Below, piece after piece: positions 31,136 through 39,422 of a stretch of 48,038 bases of DNA. This DNA comes from Phycisphaerales bacterium (GTDB taxonomy: Bacteria; Planctomycetota; Phycisphaerae; Phycisphaerales; UBA1924): the NCBI GenBank assembly GCA_013360695.1, contig JABWBC010000010.1, positions 1 to 48,038 on the forward strand, in the 5' to 3' direction. The notes beneath the pieces are model-generated. The model worked only from the letters and a program-made list of their open reading frames with translations, had not been told where the DNA came from and searched no databases. Within the stretch, counting starts at the first letter, position 1, and each line of letters starts with the position of its first letter. Made by a program: the position numbers and the translations under genes.

Positions 31136-32029
31136 CTACGCGCTCCTTCTCGAGTCCGTCGCGGAGCGAAGGGCCGCCTTTTCCTTTTCAGTCAGCGCGC
31201 CCATTCCCTCGGCCCTGATCTTGGCCAGGATGCGATCGAGTTCGGCTTGATCGGGTCCGCCGCCCGAGGCGGGCTTGCGCTTGCTCGGGCCGGGCTTGCG
31301 CGAGTCGTTGAGGACGTCGAAGAAATCGTGGAGCAAATGCGAGCGGCGGATGAAGAAGAAGCCCGCGATCGCGCCGCCGATGTGGGCCGCGTCGCCGCCG
31401 GCGTTCTGCCCGCCGACCAGCAGGTTGAACGCCGCGATGCCGACGTAGCAATACGCCATGACCTTCATGCGGAGGGAAATGGGCGGGAAGATCATCTGGA
31501 TCATGGCGTCGGGCGCGACGAACGCGCAGGCCATGATCACGCCGAACACGCCCGCCGACGCGCCGATTAGCGGCGTCTCGGGGCTTCCGATGAGCAGGAA
31601 CGGCACGGATTGCAGATTCCACATCTTGAGGGCGGCGTAACCAAGCCCGTTGAGGACCACGTACATAACGCCGCCGAAGATGCCGCAGACCAGGTAGAAG
31701 GCGGCGTATTTCCGCGGGCCCAGGTGTCGCTCGACCATGCCGCCAAAGACCCAAAGCCCCAGCAGATTCATCACCAGGTGCATCAGCCCGCCGTGAAGGA
31801 ACTGGAACGTGAGCAATCGCCAGAATTGCAGGCGTGGCACGAGCTGATAGGTGGAGAAATAGCCGTGCTCGAAGATCCAGTCATGAACCGCCTTGCCGCC
31901 AAAGCCCTGGATCAGGAAGACCGCCACGTTGATGATGATGATCCATGTGTTGACGGAATAGCGCGACGAAAAACCGCCGAGCCCGCGGGGCTCGCGCTGG
32001 CGAGCGTACTGGCGATCGGAAAGTCCCAT
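31136..32029 (-). CDS. Rhomboid-family intramembrane serine protease
   Basis: A 297-residue protein with six or more membrane helices. Rhomboid marks: HGGLMHLVMNLLGLW (oxyanion His/Asn region), the catalytic Ser in GASAGVFG (S158) and the His in AAHIGGAIAGF (H216), so it should be active. The cytoplasmic tail ends with a conserved helical motif (LDRILAKIRAEGMGALTEKE) that also occurs in the next-door M50-like protein. ATG 32029 (MGLSDRQY) is chosen by similarity to common planctomycete starts; the frame is open to 32278 and ATG 32116 is possible. Confidence 0.9.
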   Translation of the reverse strand: MGLSDRQYARQREPRGLGGFSSRYSVNTWIIIINVAVFLIQGFGGKAVHDWIFEHGYFSTYQLVPRLQFWRLLTFQFLHGGLMHLVMNLLGLWVFGGMVERHLGPRKYAAFYLVCGIFGGVMYVVLNGLGYAALKMWNLQSVPFLLIGSPETPLIGASAGVFGVIMACAFVAPDAMIQMIFPPISLRMKVMAYCYVGIAAFNLLVGGQNAGGDAAHIGGAIAGFFFIRRSHLLHDFFDVLNDSRKPGPSKRKPASGGGPDQAELDRILAKIRAEGMGALTEKEKAALRSATDSRRSA

Positions 32030-32183
32030 CCCGGCGTGGTCCTCCGTGTGGCCCGACGGGCGGGCGCGGTGTTCATGGGTCGGGGACAGCGTGTCGTCCC
32101 GTGGGACACGCTCCATCAGGCATACACCCGTCCCTTGGCGCAGTTCGTGAGATGGTAGCTTCGGCTCCCTAGGCCCAAGGACA

Positions 32184-33323
32184 TCAGTGATTCCGGGGGT
32201 TGTTGGGAGCATCGCCCCCCCGGTTTTTCCCACGGAGCTTTCGTTCCCGGGCTGCGTCCAACGTCGCCCGCTCCTCACGGCTCAGGCTCTCCAAGCCCGA
32301 TCGGGTAATTTTCGCCAGAATCCCATCAACTTCTGCATCGGCCTGGGCCTCGGGATTGCAGTTGTCGGGCTTCTCGTCACAAGGAGGAGCCGAATCGGGC
32401 TCCAGGTCTAGGTCCGGCGCCTCCAGGGCGTCGAGGTCGGCTTCGAGCCGTTCCAGCGGGTCCAATTCTCTATGTAGATCGCGCCGATTCCCGCCCAGCG
32501 CTCGCCATTCCGGCCGGCCCGGTTCGGCGATGAACTCCGCCCGCCGGCGTTCAAACCAGCAAATCATGCCTCCGAACACCGACAATCCCATGACGCGCTC
32601 CAAGGAGGCCGTCATCGCAGCCACGAACAGCACGAGCGCGACGACCATGCCCACGCGAGCCGCCAGCAGAATCCCGGCCCGGCGGACGGAACGATCCGCG
32701 ACCGCCGCCTCGATCAACCGCCCGGCGTCGAGCGGGAAGATCGGGATGAGGTTGAGAAGCGTGACCAGCAGAGTGACGGCGTAGGCCCACCAGAGCACCA
32801 GCGTGCCCGTGGAACCGATCCGAGCCGCCACAGCCGCGGGGTCGAGCGGGTTGAAGAAGACCAGTTCCTGGCTCAAGCCCGCCAGAAGCAGCACGCCGGC
32901 GAGCGTAACGGAGAGAGCGGCACCGATCGCGATTCCGCTCATCGCCACCACCATCCGCGCCAGCCTCGGCCCGGGTACGCCATGGCTCGAAAGCGAGCCC
33001 AGAGGCCAAAGAACGACGGGCATCGGTTCGGCACCCAGCGACTGGGCGGCCAGAGCGCGACAGACCTCGCGCAGGACGACGTTCAAGGCCAGCGCGCCGA
33101 GCGCCGCCGCGACGTGCGCCAATCCGAGCCTTGCCCCTGATACCGACAGCACCAATTCAAAGGCTACGAAAAGGACGAACACGACGTGGACACGCATCGA
33201 AAGCCGACCGAAGGTCATCAGCGGCACCGACCACTGCATCGGATCCTCGCGCCAATGCCCGCGCCAGGGCTTGTGGCCCTTGGGCGTCGTCGGCGGGTCG
33301 GGATCGTGCGAGGGTCGGACCAT
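32184..33323 (-). CDS. M50 (site-2 protease)-like membrane protein lacking HExxH
   Basis: A 379-residue multi-pass protein. WSVPLMTFGRLSMRVHVVFV resembles the entry of M50 proteases. Where the family has HELGHALAA this protein has REVCRALAA (residues 85-93), so both zinc-binding His are Arg; the Glu is kept. The second site NLIPIFPLDAGRL (191-203), equivalent to NLLPxPPLDGG, keeps the Asp. It is therefore probably a non-proteolytic pseudoenzyme. The C-terminal 50 residues contain VDGILAKITRSGLESLSREE, matching the rhomboid tail. ATG 33323 or the Met at residue 29 could be the start. Confidence 0.75.
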   Translation of the reverse strand: MVRPSHDPDPPTTPKGHKPWRGHWREDPMQWSVPLMTFGRLSMRVHVVFVLFVAFELVLSVSGARLGLAHVAAALGALALNVVLREVCRALAAQSLGAEPMPVVLWPLGSLSSHGVPGPRLARMVVAMSGIAIGAALSVTLAGVLLLAGLSQELVFFNPLDPAAVAARIGSTGTLVLWWAYAVTLLVTLLNLIPIFPLDAGRLIEAAVADRSVRRAGILLAARVGMVVALVLFVAAMTASLERVMGLSVFGGMICWFERRRAEFIAEPGRPEWRALGGNRRDLHRELDPLERLEADLDALEAPDLDLEPDSAPPCDEKPDNCNPEAQADAEVDGILAKITRSGLESLSREERATLDAARERKLRGKNRGGDAPNNPRNH

Positions 33324-33351
33324 TTCGATCTCTCACATCGCCTTGAGCTTC

Positions 33352-33906
33352 TCAGGCCGGGATGAGCCCGAGCCTGGCGGCCCACATCAGCGTCAGCATG
33401 CTCTTGGCATCGACCAATTCCCCCGACTGGATCATCGACAGGGCACGGGTTGCCGGTGTCGGGTGCACCGTCAATTGCTCGTCGGGTTCCAGAGCCTGGC
33501 CCACCTGCGTCAAGCCGCGGGCGACGAACGCCCACATCTTTTCGTCGGACAAGCCCGGCGATGTGTAGAACCAGCCAAGGGGTGAAATTGTTGCGGCCGT
33601 GAGCCCGGTTTCTTCGCGAAGTTCGCGTGCGGCACACTTCAGGGGCTCTTCGCCCCTTTCGAGCGTTCCGGCGGGGAGTTCGAACAGGTCGGCGGAAATG
33701 GCGTGGCGTCGATTCCGGATGAGCACCACCATCGGCTCTGGGCCTTCGAGGATGGGCAGGATGATGACCGCGCCGGGGTGCTGCACATATTGACGCCGGA
33801 GCGTCGCGCCCCCCGGCGCCGGGATCGAGAGTTCAACAAAGTCGAACTTCGCGCCCTTGAAAAGAACCCGGCGCCCATCGGCGTTACAGTTGGCGGCCAT
33901 CTCCAT
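33352..33906 (-). CDS. NUDIX hydrolase (ADP-ribose pyrophosphatase-like)
   Basis: A 184-residue protein with an intact NUDIX box, GTLERGEEPLKCAARELREE then TGL (GX5EX7REUXEEXGU). PGAVIILPILEGPEPMVVLI and FYTSPGLSDEKMWAFVA support an ADP-ribose pyrophosphatase-like enzyme. Starts at 33906 or 33900 are both ATG. The gene is divergent from the MlaF-like ATPase with only 21 bp between start codons, and ends 28 bp before the M50-like gene. Confidence 0.9.
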   Translation of the reverse strand: MEMAANCNADGRRVLFKGAKFDFVELSIPAPGGATLRRQYVQHPGAVIILPILEGPEPMVVLIRNRRHAISADLFELPAGTLERGEEPLKCAARELREETGLTAATISPLGWFYTSPGLSDEKMWAFVARGLTQVGQALEPDEQLTVHPTPATRALSMIQSGELVDAKSMLTLMWAARLGLIPA

Positions 33907-33913
33907 GCCGATG

Positions 33914-33921
33914 ACGATAGT
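33914..33921. promoter_or_regulatory. Overlapping divergent -10 candidates
   Basis: ACGATAGT reads GATAGT on the plus strand (6 nt before ATG 33928) and TATCGT on the minus strand (7 nt before ATG 33906). In a 21-bp divergent gap, both genes could use nearly the same bases as -10 elements and be transcribed without leaders. Speculative. Confidence 0.3.
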
Positions 33922-33927
33922 GCCGGG

Positions 33928-34803
33928 ATGCGCGACACGATGCGGACGCCGAAGCTCTCTCCAGACCGGAACGGAACCAGCGCCCAGGTGGCCGATGCGC
34001 CCGCGATCATTCGCTTTGTCGGTGTTCACAAGCGATTCGGGCAGCAGCACGTGCTCGAAGACCTGAGCATGGATATCCCGACCGGTCTGACCACCGTCGT
34101 CATGGGCCCCTCGGGCTGCGGCAAGTCGGTGATGCTCAAGCACATCGTGGGCCTGCTCCGCCCCGATGCCGGTGAGGTATATTTCGACGGTGAGCGCATC
34201 GACCGCCTGAAGGAGCGCGAATTCCGACGCATCCGCCTCCAGATCGGGCTGCTGTTCCAGATGGCCGCCCTGTTCGACTCGATGAACGTGCTCCAGAACA
34301 TCGAGTTCCCGCTGGTCGAGCACACGACGCTTACGGCGGCGGAGCGGCGCGATCGCGTCCGCGAGGCGCTCGAGATGGTGGACCTGGCGGGTGTTGAACA
34401 GAAGCTCCCCGCACAACTCTCGGGTGGGCAGCGCAAGCGCGTCGGCCTGGCCCGCGCGATCGTCCTCCGCCCGCGCGTCGTGCTCTACGACGAACCGACC
34501 ACCGGCCTTGACCCCATCCGCTCCGACGGGATCAACGAGCTGATCATCAAGCTCCGCCGCACCATGAACGTCACCAGCATCGTGGTGACGCACGACCTGG
34601 TCTCGGCCCGCAAGGTCGCGGACCACGTCGTGATGCTCCTGGGCGGAAAAATCGCCGCCAAGGGCACATACGACCAGATCGAGAGCAATTCCGACCCGCA
34701 CGTGCAGCACTTCGTGAAGGGCCACTACGACAAGGCCGACGAGGATGTCATGCCGGCGATCCCGCATCGCAATGATTCCCCCGCCCCGGAGGCCATGCCG
34801 TGA
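33928..34803 (+). CDS. MlaF-like ABC transporter ATPase
   Basis: A 291-residue ATPase: Walker A GPSGCGKS, signature LSGGQRKRVGLARA, Walker B VVLYDEPTTGLDP and H-loop VTHD. The sequence LGLLFQMAALFDSMNV-like QIGLLFQMAALFDSMNVLQN is typical of MlaF/Ttg2A, the ATPase of MCE phospholipid transporters between outer and inner membrane. ATG 33928 is preferred; the upstream open frame overlaps the NUDIX gene. It overlaps the MCE gene by 4 nt (GTGA). Confidence 0.92.
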   Translation: MRDTMRTPKLSPDRNGTSAQVADAPAIIRFVGVHKRFGQQHVLEDLSMDIPTGLTTVVMGPSGCGKSVMLKHIVGLLRPDAGEVYFDGERIDRLKEREFRRIRLQIGLLFQMAALFDSMNVLQNIEFPLVEHTTLTAAERRDRVREALEMVDLAGVEQKLPAQLSGGQRKRVGLARAIVLRPRVVLYDEPTTGLDPIRSDGINELIIKLRRTMNVTSIVVTHDLVSARKVADHVVMLLGGKIAAKGTYDQIESNSDPHVQHFVKGHYDKADEDVMPAIPHRNDSPAPEAMP

Positions 34804-35849
34804 GCGAGAAAAAACTGGACAACGTGCCCTCGACCTTCTTTCGCGATTTCCTGACCGGCCTGACGGCGCTGGCGGGTTTGCTCGCGCTCATCTTCATGCT
34901 CTGGCGCTTCGGAGAGCTCAACAAGTCGCTCTTCGCCACGTACAACTTCGTCGTGTACGTCCCCGAGGCGGGGGGCGTGTCTGAATCGTCCCCTGTCACG
35001 CTCAACGGCGTGAGCATCGGCAGCGTCGAGACCGTCGCCTTCGATCCGTCCCGTGGCGTGAAGATGACTCTCAGCGTGCGCGAAGACACCTCCATCCCGA
35101 CCAACTTCACAGTCTACTTTGATCGCTCGTTCGTCGGGCAGACGTCGCTTCGCCTCGGCGTGCCGCGGGGGCAGGACGGAAAGCCGGCGCCGTCGCAGGA
35201 GAAGGTCGTGGCCAACGCGGAGTTCGACCGCGAGGCGGGCGACCTGTTCACGACGCTCCAAGAGATGGTCCAGGAGCCGCTGGCCAAGCTCGGCAAGGCG
35301 GCGGACGGGATCGACACGCTGGCGGCGACATACTCATCGATGGGCGACAAGATCAACGACATGATCGAGCCGCGCACGCTGTCCGACGTGGACGCGGGCG
35401 CCGCGCCGAACATCCGCAGCACGATCGCGCGGGTTGATCGCGCGATCGCCAACGCCGACAAGTGGCTGGCGGACGACACGATCCGCGGCGATGTCCGCGA
35501 GGTTGTGTCGCGGGCCAAGGCGTTCCTGGACGAGGCGAAGGCGACGGCGGAATCGATCAAGAAGGCCGCGGAGTCCGCCGACACGAAGATCGCCGATCTT
35601 TCGGCGCAGGGCAAGCAGACTCTGGCGGACGCTTCGCGCACGCTGGAGAAGACCGGCGACGCCGCGGCCGAGATCGGCGCGGTCGCCGCGAGCATCAACA
35701 AGGGCGAGGGCACCGCGGGCATGCTGGTCAAGAACCCCGACTTGTATCGCTCGCTCAACGAGACGGTGCAGCGCCTGGATCAGACGCTGGTCGAGCTAAA
35801 GCTGCTTATCCAGAAGTACAAGGACGAAGGGTTGCCGATCAAGCTGTGA
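34800..35849 (+). CDS. MCE-domain (MlaD-like) lipid transport protein
   Basis: A 349-residue protein with one N-terminal membrane helix (residues 15-38), an MCE domain (about 45-125, YNFVVYVPEAGGVSESSPVT, GVSIGSVETV) and a long helical, Ala/Lys/Asp-rich C-terminal part predicted to form a needle or tube. It starts with GTG overlapping the MlaF stop, so the two are coupled. An MlaE permease gene, normally between or next to them, is missing. Confidence 0.9.
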   Translation: MSEKKLDNVPSTFFRDFLTGLTALAGLLALIFMLWRFGELNKSLFATYNFVVYVPEAGGVSESSPVTLNGVSIGSVETVAFDPSRGVKMTLSVREDTSIPTNFTVYFDRSFVGQTSLRLGVPRGQDGKPAPSQEKVVANAEFDREAGDLFTTLQEMVQEPLAKLGKAADGIDTLAATYSSMGDKINDMIEPRTLSDVDAGAAPNIRSTIARVDRAIANADKWLADDTIRGDVREVVSRAKAFLDEAKATAESIKKAAESADTKIADLSAQGKQTLADASRTLEKTGDAAAEIGAVAASINKGEGTAGMLVKNPDLYRSLNETVQRLDQTLVELKLLIQKYKDEGLPIKL

Positions 35850-36018
35850 CGCGGCGTTGGGCGGCTCGTCGATCCCGCCCGATTGAGTGGCCCGGGGGCC
35901 CCGCCGGTGTCAATTCGAATCTTCTCGCCGCACCAGCTTTGTTCTTGCGTGCTTTCATGTGGGATTGGCTGCGTTCGGGGTTGCCAAACGTTCCCACTTA
36001 CGCCGCGCTGACGCCCGC

Positions 36019-36046
36019 TTGACTTTCGGTTAGCGTTCCCTAACAG
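36019..36046 (+). promoter_or_regulatory. Candidate promoter of envelope operon
   Basis: TTGACT (36019-36024, 5 of 6) with a 16-bp spacer and TAACAG (36041-36046, weak -10). The spacer and -10 contain GTTAG...CTAAC, a possible operator. A transcript from here would have a leader of about 140 nt. Confidence 0.4.
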
Positions 36047-36125
36047 TAAGGATGCATTCGACGAAACGCTCGCGGAAACCATCGCTCCCGCAACTTTCCT
36101 GACCGATGCACGACATACATTCCGA

Positions 36126-36167
36126 CCGCCCGACGACGCTCGATCCACGAGCGATCACGACGGGCGG
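36126..36167 (+). promoter_or_regulatory. Leader hairpin before envelope operon
   Basis: Outer arms CCGCCCG (36126-36132) and CGGGCGG (36161-36167) enclose inner arms CGCTCG (36137-36142) and CGAGCG (36148-36153). The stem ends 13 nt before the ribosome binding site AGGAG (36181-36185), so it could affect translation of the first gene. No T-run follows, so it is not a simple terminator. Confidence 0.5.
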
Positions 36168-36192
36168 CACGCACCACACGAGGAGTCCTCTC

Positions 36193-38061
36193 GTGACCAT
36201 TTCCAAACTCTCGGCCACTTCTGCAACTCGCTTCGCGACATGCCTCATCGCGGGCTTTGCCGGCGTGGCGCTGGCGCCGTCGCTTCTGGCTCAAGACTCC
36301 GGCACGCGCAAACCGCCGCCGCCAACCGAGGTCGTCGCTCGCCCTTCTGGCCCGGGCGCGGAGTTCCTCGCGGCGTACCGTCAGGCCGGCCGCCCCACGC
36401 TCGCGATCGTCGAGTACATCCGTCCCTCACGTGACGGCTCGCGCGACGTCGAGACCGCCGAGATCTCCATGCTGGGCGGGCGCACCCGCGAGCACTTCCG
36501 TTCTAGCCAGGTGACGCTCCTGCCCGAAAGCGCAACGGCCCGCGTCGCCAAGCGCAACGACATCGCCGAGGTTGCCGCGACCGACCCGCGCCAGGCCGCC
36601 CGCGTCATCGCCGACGAATCAAAGGCCGACGTCGTCATTACGCTGACGCTCGTGCCCCAGGAGGGCCGCAACGACGGCGTGAAGTTCCTGGCCCATTACT
36701 ACGTGATCGACGTCCGCCGCGATCAGATCGTCGCGGAATGGCCGTTCGAGATGTACCCGCGCGGCGGACGATCGGTGCTCGACGCGTCGGACATGAGCTA
36801 CTACGCCGACGCGATCGCCGACGACATCAAGAGCAAGTTTGTCGAGTTCTACGCGTCGCCCGACGCCGCCATCGCCGGCATCCGCTACGAGATGGACTTT
36901 TCGGGCAAGATCAGCTTCGCCGACACGCAGTCGATCACGGCGCTGCTCCGGCGCATCCCGGGCGTGCAGGACGTGCAGCTCCGCCGAGCCCAGTCGATCA
37001 CACGCGACAGCTATCGCGCCGAGTACCAGCTCTGGTACACCGGGCGCGGCACGGACCTGGCCTATTCGCTGCAGAGCGGCGCGTGGACCGAGCTCGGCAA
37101 GTGGGCCGCCCTCCCCAGCTTCCGCGACGGCAAGGCCGAGATCATGCTGGGCACGCTCCCCGCGGCGGAGAGCCCGTGGCTCCATCGCGCGACCGCGAAC
37201 AATGCCCAGGCACGCCAGGCGCTCGTCGAGGCCTATCGCTCCGCGGGAGAGCCCAAGGTCGGCGTGCTCGTGAGCCGCATGTCGGGCGACAACACAACGT
37301 GGGTCTGGTGGCGCTGGGTGCGCGAGAACTGGAACAGCGACCAGACCAAGATCACGTTCACCGACGACACGACGGCGCTCCGCGAGTACGGCGCCGCGAC
37401 GATCCAGAACTCCGTGCTCAAGCGTCTCTCGGACCTCGGCATCGCCTGCGTGGATGAGGAGCAGCTGCGCTCCGCGATCCTGCGCGACAAGGACCGCCTG
37501 TCCCAGATCTCGTCCGACGAGGACCTCGCCAAGCTCGTCGAGCGCGAGCTCGGCGTGCAGGTTCTCCTCACGGGCGACGGGAGCGTGTTCGGCACGCCCT
37601 CGCAGCGATCCGTGTCGTACACGTTCCGCGCCAAGAGCACGTCGGACGGGCGCGTGCTCGCCGCGACCGATCCCTCGACGCGCTTGCTGGATGCTTCTCC
37701 CAACGCCGTCGAGAGCGCCGCGCCCGCGATGGCCGACGAACTGGCCGCCCAGATCGTCGACGGCCTGATCTCCTCGTGGTCGTCGTCGCACCGCCTGTCG
37801 GTGCTCGTCACCGACGTGCGCACGCCCGACGAACTCCCCAGGCTTCGCACCTCGATCGAGAAGCTCACGGGCGTGACGGGCACGAAGCTGTACGAGCTCG
37901 ACCGAGCCAAGGACAACGCGATCGCCCGCTTCGACGTGATGTACTCGGGCGACGCCGACAAACTGCTGGAGGCGATCCGATCCGTCAACGAGCCCGGCTT
38001 TGTGTTCGACATGAACGCCGGCACGCGCGACCGGGTTACCATCAGGCTGAAGAACCAGTGA
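36193..38061 (+). CDS. Periplasmic protein with duplicated CsgG/LpoB-like modules
   Basis: A 622-residue exported protein; signal peptide TRFATCLIAGFAGVALAPSLLAQ. Start is GTG 36193, with AGGAG 7 nt before it. Two copies of an A-B unit are visible. A1 starts FLAAYRQAGRPTLAIVEYIR (about residue 58) and includes KADVVITLTLVPQEG; A2 starts LVEAYRSAGEPKVGVLVSRM (about 344) and includes GVQVLLTGDGSVFG. These look like CsgG/LpoB-fold modules. B1 (ITALLRRIPGVQDVQLRRAQ, YTGRGTDLAYSL) and B2 (IEKLTGVTGTKLYELDRAKD, YSGDADKLLEAI) are matching small alpha/beta modules. First gene of a five-gene envelope operon. Family names are inferred from pattern, not searched. Confidence 0.7.
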   Translation: MTISKLSATSATRFATCLIAGFAGVALAPSLLAQDSGTRKPPPPTEVVARPSGPGAEFLAAYRQAGRPTLAIVEYIRPSRDGSRDVETAEISMLGGRTREHFRSSQVTLLPESATARVAKRNDIAEVAATDPRQAARVIADESKADVVITLTLVPQEGRNDGVKFLAHYYVIDVRRDQIVAEWPFEMYPRGGRSVLDASDMSYYADAIADDIKSKFVEFYASPDAAIAGIRYEMDFSGKISFADTQSITALLRRIPGVQDVQLRRAQSITRDSYRAEYQLWYTGRGTDLAYSLQSGAWTELGKWAALPSFRDGKAEIMLGTLPAAESPWLHRATANNAQARQALVEAYRSAGEPKVGVLVSRMSGDNTTWVWWRWVRENWNSDQTKITFTDDTTALREYGAATIQNSVLKRLSDLGIACVDEEQLRSAILRDKDRLSQISSDEDLAKLVERELGVQVLLTGDGSVFGTPSQRSVSYTFRAKSTSDGRVLAATDPSTRLLDASPNAVESAAPAMADELAAQIVDGLISSWSSSHRLSVLVTDVRTPDELPRLRTSIEKLTGVTGTKLYELDRAKDNAIARFDVMYSGDADKLLEAIRSVNEPGFVFDMNAGTRDRVTIRLKNQ

Positions 38062-38146
38062 CCGAATCGCTCGCCGCGCGTCGCTTCGTCTGGCGTACGG
38101 GCGAGACCAACACCCTCACGAACCGCATTTCATGGAGAGGAGTTTC

Positions 38147-38794
38147 ATGTTTCCCGAAGGCCATCACGGTTATTTTGTCACCAAGTCCCTCTCGCTTGCG
38201 ATCGGCGCCGGCGCGATCATCGCTTCGAGCGGCTGCACGCCGCCCCAGGCGCCCGGGCACGGGCGCGTCGATTCCGGCGCCGTCACCCGCGCCGAGGAGG
38301 ACTCGGGGCAGATCTATCTCGCCGACATGCGCGAGGCGAGCGACCGCATGGTCGATTCGCTCATCAAGGACCTGACCGAGCTGCAGCAGAACGAGCTTCG
38401 CCAGGGCGGCGACTACGAGTGCACGCTGGTCTATGGCGACATCGCGAACAAGTCCCGCGCCATGCCGACCACGGACTTCGAGTACGTCCGTGAGCGGATG
38501 CGCGACATGATGCTCTCGAGCCGCGAGTTCCGCAAGAGCTTCCGCGTGGTCGAGAGCCGCGACCGCTACGAGCAGGTGCGGATCCGCGAGGAAGGCGCCT
38601 CCGACCCGCTCCAGCGTAATACCGGCATCACCTCCAACCGCGTGCTCAACCCCGCGTTCACCTACTACCTCAACGGCAACACGTTCCAGCTCGATCGCGG
38701 CACGACCCGCGGCTACTACTTCAACTTCCAGCTCATGCGCGCCAGCGACAGCGAGATCGTGTGGAGCCACAAGTACGAGGTGACGTACCGGTGA
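38147..38794 (+). CDS. LpoB-like lipoprotein 1
   Basis: A 215-residue lipoprotein: signal with lipobox IASSGC. The body (YLADMREASDRMVDSLIKDL, LVYGDIANKSRAMPTTDFEY, VRERMRDMMLSSREFRKSFR) follows the pattern of LpoB, the outer-membrane activator of a peptidoglycan synthase. GAGAGGAG lies 4-5 nt before ATG 38147. Its stop overlaps the next start by 4 nt. The role in peptidoglycan activation is an inference from family. Confidence 0.75.
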   Translation: MFPEGHHGYFVTKSLSLAIGAGAIIASSGCTPPQAPGHGRVDSGAVTRAEEDSGQIYLADMREASDRMVDSLIKDLTELQQNELRQGGDYECTLVYGDIANKSRAMPTTDFEYVRERMRDMMLSSREFRKSFRVVESRDRYEQVRIREEGASDPLQRNTGITSNRVLNPAFTYYLNGNTFQLDRGTTRGYYFNFQLMRASDSEIVWSHKYEVTYR

Positions 38795-39420
38795 CGCACG
38801 CCCCGCCCAACCCGGAGGGCCTCCGTGGCACTCACCGCTTCATCCGCTCGCTCTCTTCGGCGGCGGCGTTTGGGGTGCTGCTGCTGATCCCCGCGTGCGC
38901 CTCGGGCCCGGCTCACATGCAGGGCGAGTCCTCCACCATCGCGTTCGAGGACATCACCGACACCGCCAAGGAAATGGCCGAGAAGCTGGCCGCCAGCGAT
39001 TTCCTGAAGGACCGCACGCCGAATTCGCCGCCCGTGACGATCACGCTCAGCAAGGTCGTGAACTACACGTCCGACGTGATCCGCGACTCGGAGCGCTGGT
39101 ACCTGATGTACCGAGTGCTGGATTCCGTGCCGCTGCGCGAACTCCGGACCAACAAGAACATCAAGCTCGTGATCCCGCGTGAGCGGCTGGAGGACCTTCG
39201 CATCGCGGCCGGTGACCCGGACCTTCCGCCGCTGGGCGAGCAGCGTGATCCCACCCACGTCATGGACGCGACGTTCCGTTCCGTGACCTACCAGGCGGGC
39301 AAGGCCCGCACCGACGCGTACTACTGCCAGTACCGAATCACCAACGTCCGCTCGGGCGAGGTCGCCTGGAGCGACGGCTTTGAGTTCAAGCGTTCCGCCC
39401 TCGGGCGGCTGATCGACTAG
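38791..39420 (+). CDS. LpoB-like lipoprotein 2
   Basis: A 209-residue lipoprotein with lipobox LIPAC. EDITDTAKEMAEKLAASDFL, PVTITLSKVVNYTSDVIRDS and the end YRITNVRSGEVAWSDGFEFK parallel the preceding protein (LMRASDSEIVWSHKYEV), so the two are diverged paralogues. Start GTG 38791 overlaps the upstream stop (GTGA). The next gene begins 2 bp after its stop, so translation is probably coupled. Confidence 0.72.
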   Translation: MTHAPPNPEGLRGTHRFIRSLSSAAAFGVLLLIPACASGPAHMQGESSTIAFEDITDTAKEMAEKLAASDFLKDRTPNSPPVTITLSKVVNYTSDVIRDSERWYLMYRVLDSVPLRELRTNKNIKLVIPRERLEDLRIAAGDPDLPPLGEQRDPTHVMDATFRSVTYQAGKARTDAYYCQYRITNVRSGEVAWSDGFEFKRSALGRLID

Positions 39421-39422
39421 GC

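Larger units (their letters stand above)
35850..36192 (+). other. 343-bp non-coding gap before the envelope operon
   Basis: No convincing gene. It holds a hairpin GGGCGG/CCGCCC (35859-35880) after the MCE stop, a candidate promoter near 36019-36046, a small inverted repeat GTTAG/CTAAC (36029-36044 region) and a strong leader hairpin at 36126-36167. The in-frame extension of the next gene back to 36106 lacks a ribosome binding site. Confidence 0.6.
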
